Origin: Myxococcales bacterium
Lineage (GTDB): Bacteria > Myxococcota_A > Polyangia > Haliangiales > Haliangiaceae
Reading direction: 5' to 3'
Assembly: GCA_016706545.1 (NCBI GenBank)
Contig: JADJJK010000044.1
Location: forward strand, 26,225 to 90,224
DNA length: 64,000 nucleotides
Part shown: positions 62,455 to 64,000 of the stretch, piece after piece
Position numbering within the stretch: position 1 is the first letter of the stretch
Layout of the letters: each line of letters starts with the position of its first letter
Position numbers and translations under genes: made by a program
The notes under the pieces: generated by a model
Told to the model about the DNA's origin: nothing
Seen by the model: only the letters and a program-made list of their open reading frames with translations
The model's database searches: none

Positions 62455-62566
62455 AGCTGTCGAAGACGCTGAAGTTGTCGAACCCCTGTCTGCATGGCCG
62501 CCGGCTGCGCGGTCGCTCGTCTCCCTCGCGGTCACCGCTGGCCCGCCTCGTCTTCGAGGGGGCGTG

Positions 62567-63886
62567 ATGGCAAGCGAGGCCGCGGGGCGTCGGCGCTTTC
62601 CGCGATGGGCGCGGTACCAGCTCCGCAAGGAGGCGGTGGGCGTGGTGTTGCGAGGCGTACCGTGGATCTTCCGCGATCACCTCAGCTCCGCCGCGGAGGT
62701 GTTTGGCGATGGCCAGGGGCTGCGGCTGGTGGACGGTGCCAACCGGGTGCTGGGCCACGGCGTGTATGAGGCGCACGGCGCCATCGCCATCCGGGTGCTG
62801 CGCACCGGCGCGGTGCCACCGGACGCGGCGTGGCTCGCGGCCCAGGTGGACGCGGCGCTCGCGCGCCGAGCCGCGCTGCGCGGCGAGACCGACGCCTTTC
62901 GCGCGCTGCACGGCGAGGCCGATGGGGTGCCGGCGGTGGTGGTGGACGTCTTTGGCAGCTCGGTCGTGGTGCAGAGCTACTCCGCGGGCGCAGATGCGCT
63001 GGCGCGGCTCGCCGGCCGCATGGTCGCGGCGCGCCTGGGGCAAGGCGCTGGCGGCGACGACGCGGCTCCGGCGACGTCCATCCGCATCGCGTGGAAGCCG
63101 GCGCAGCGGCGCCAGGGCGCGCCGAGCGCGGCCCGCTGGTTGCGCGGCGCGCCCGCTGGGCTGCCAGGCGAGCGGCCCGAGGTGGCCAGCTCGGCCGAGC
63201 CGGCAAAAGGCGAGGTCGCGCCGGCAGGCGCTGCGCAGGTGGCCGGCGAACTTGTGCGCTTTCGCGAGGGCGAGCTGACGTTGTGCTGCGAGGTCCTGGG
63301 CGGGCAGAAGAGCGGGGCGTACCTGGATCTGCGCGGGCTGCGGCGCGCGGTGGCAGCGATGCCGCTGGCGGGGGAACGGGTGCTCAACCTGTTCTCGTAC
63401 TCCGGCATGCTGGGCCGCGCCGCGGAGCACGCCGGCGCGAGCGAGGTGTGGCAGGTGGATGCCTCGGAGGCCGCGCTGGCGCTGGCGGCGCAGCATCACA
63501 TGGCCGATCCGTCGCGGTTTCGCAGCGTCGTCGCCGACGTGTTTGACTGGCTCCCCAAGCTGTCCGCGGACGAGCGCTTCGGGCTCGTGATCGTGGATCC
63601 TCCGTCCATGACCAGCCGTCGCGCGCAGGTGCCGCAGGCGCTGGCTGCGTATCGCCGGCTGTACCGCGCCGCCGCGCGCCACGTGGCGCCAGGCGGGACG
63701 CTGGTCGCTGCTTGCTGCACCTCGCGCATCACCCGGCCCGAGCTACGGCAAGTGGTGGCGGAGGCGCTGGGGGGAGACTTCGTGATCACCCGCGAGCTGC
63801 CTCCCGAGCCGGATCACCCGGTGACCTTCGCGGAGGCGGATTACCTGAAGGTCATGCTGTGGCGTCGTCGGCCAGCGGCGAGCTGA
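62567..63886 (+). CDS. Class I SAM-dependent rRNA methyltransferase, RlmI/RlmK-like
   Basis: A 439-aa enzyme, probably methylating a cytosine of 23S rRNA. It has an N-terminal PUA-like region (RLVDGANRVLGHGVYE), an EEHAD-type middle domain with GEADGVPAVVVDVFG, and the methyltransferase domain: GGQKSGAYLDLRG, SAM loop VLNLFSYSGMLGRAAEHAGA, and catalytic VDPPSM. An Ala/Gly/Pro-rich insert of about 50 residues (near 170-215) is unusual. ATG 62567 has GAGGGGG upstream; the earlier in-frame start at 62438 overlaps the remnant before it. Confidence 0.9.
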   Translation: MASEAAGRRRFPRWARYQLRKEAVGVVLRGVPWIFRDHLSSAAEVFGDGQGLRLVDGANRVLGHGVYEAHGAIAIRVLRTGAVPPDAAWLAAQVDAALARRAALRGETDAFRALHGEADGVPAVVVDVFGSSVVVQSYSAGADALARLAGRMVAARLGQGAGGDDAAPATSIRIAWKPAQRRQGAPSAARWLRGAPAGLPGERPEVASSAEPAKGEVAPAGAAQVAGELVRFREGELTLCCEVLGGQKSGAYLDLRGLRRAVAAMPLAGERVLNLFSYSGMLGRAAEHAGASEVWQVDASEAALALAAQHHMADPSRFRSVVADVFDWLPKLSADERFGLVIVDPPSMTSRRAQVPQALAAYRRLYRAAARHVAPGGTLVAACCTSRITRPELRQVVAEALGGDFVITRELPPEPDHPVTFAEADYLKVMLWRRRPAAS

Positions 63887-63932
63887 GACTACACGAGACG
63901 GCTCGCGCCGCCCCGAACCTCGCTGAGCGCTG

Positions 63933-64000
63933 CTATCGCCTGCTTGCCACAATGCCGCTCACGTAGCGCGGCTCCTCGAGGAAGAAACCGAGGGGCGCTT
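63933..64000 (-). CDS. Possible C-terminal end of a minus-strand gene running off the window
   Basis: The minus strand reads APLGFFLEEPRYVSGIVASR and one more Arg up to a TAG stop at 63933. The composition is protein-like and it would converge with the methyltransferase gene with a 46-bp gap, but only about 22 codons are visible and the family cannot be told. Confidence 0.25.
   Translation of the reverse strand, partial: APLGFFLEEPRYVSGIVASRR

Noticed and set aside
60542..63682. Long minus-strand frames over the monooxygenase and methyltransferase
   Set aside because: Arg/His/Ala-rich shadows. The plus-strand genes have clear FAD and SAM motifs.

Overview
The window is 64 kb of gene-dense, high-GC bacterial chromosome. 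It is most likely from a Myxococcota (former delta-proteobacterial) genome, perhaps near the Haliangiales/Kofleriaceae. The pointers are a trypsin-like protease with a MYXO-CTERM sorting tail (46738-47937), an AgmX/PglI-type lipoprotein, many lipoproteins, and GTG starts. The order tRNA-Thr-Tyr-Gly-Thr-tuf-tRNA-Trp-secE-nusG-rplKAJL-rpoBC is conserved across proteobacteria. The lineage is inferred from gene content only; no rRNA is present.

Layout. 0-7 kb: the 3' part of a benzoate-CoA ligase, a Lon-N-domain protein, DUF3501 divergent from a rubrerythrin, a PBP4-type DD-carboxypeptidase and a family-5 solute-binding lipoprotein. 7-13.6 kb: histidine kinase plus short-chain dehydrogenase, a large protein made of two D-Ala-D-Ala-ligase-like ATP-grasp halves, and a TPR lipoprotein. 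13.7-28.2 kb: the translation/transcription core, with a good sigma70-type promoter ahead of four tRNAs and tuf, a terminator after tuf, then tRNA-Trp to rpoC and a strong terminator. 28.2-31.9 kb: monoacylglycerol-lipase-like hydrolase, panB, haloalkane dehalogenase. 31.9-36.2 kb: a minus-strand operon with TRAP transporter subunits (dctQ, dctM), a UbiA-type prenyltransferase and a threonine aldolase. 36.2-44.2 kb: a frameshifted lipoprotein, a 56-aa small protein, an ABC1/UbiB kinase, an outer-membrane barrel and a four-gene MacAB-like export operon. 44.3-48 kb: ECF sigma factor, OmpA-like lipoprotein, AgmX lipoprotein, thioredoxin-like [2Fe-2S] protein and the protease. 48-64 kb: cysK, a DUF482 protein, a glutaredoxin/HesB-like/rhodanese fusion, an FHA/winged-helix regulator, a BtuF-like protein, polA, an APP1-like phosphatase with plsX, DUF2891, an aryl-CoA monooxygenase with an out-of-frame remnant behind it, and an RlmI-like rRNA methyltransferase.

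The most interesting non-genic signal is a small dispersed repeat with half-site AGGAGNNNGGTGTCAA at four intergenic loci (about 7.3, 29.1, 52.0 and 57.0 kb). It is usually folded into a hairpin and once occurs as an 18-bp terminal inverted repeat. Other notable points are the tandem ATP-grasp ligase, the three-domain Fe-S/thiol fusion, two apparent frameshifts, a PolA with a Tyr at the ddNTP-discrimination position and no recognisable proofreading residues, and several coding and non-coding tandem repeats.
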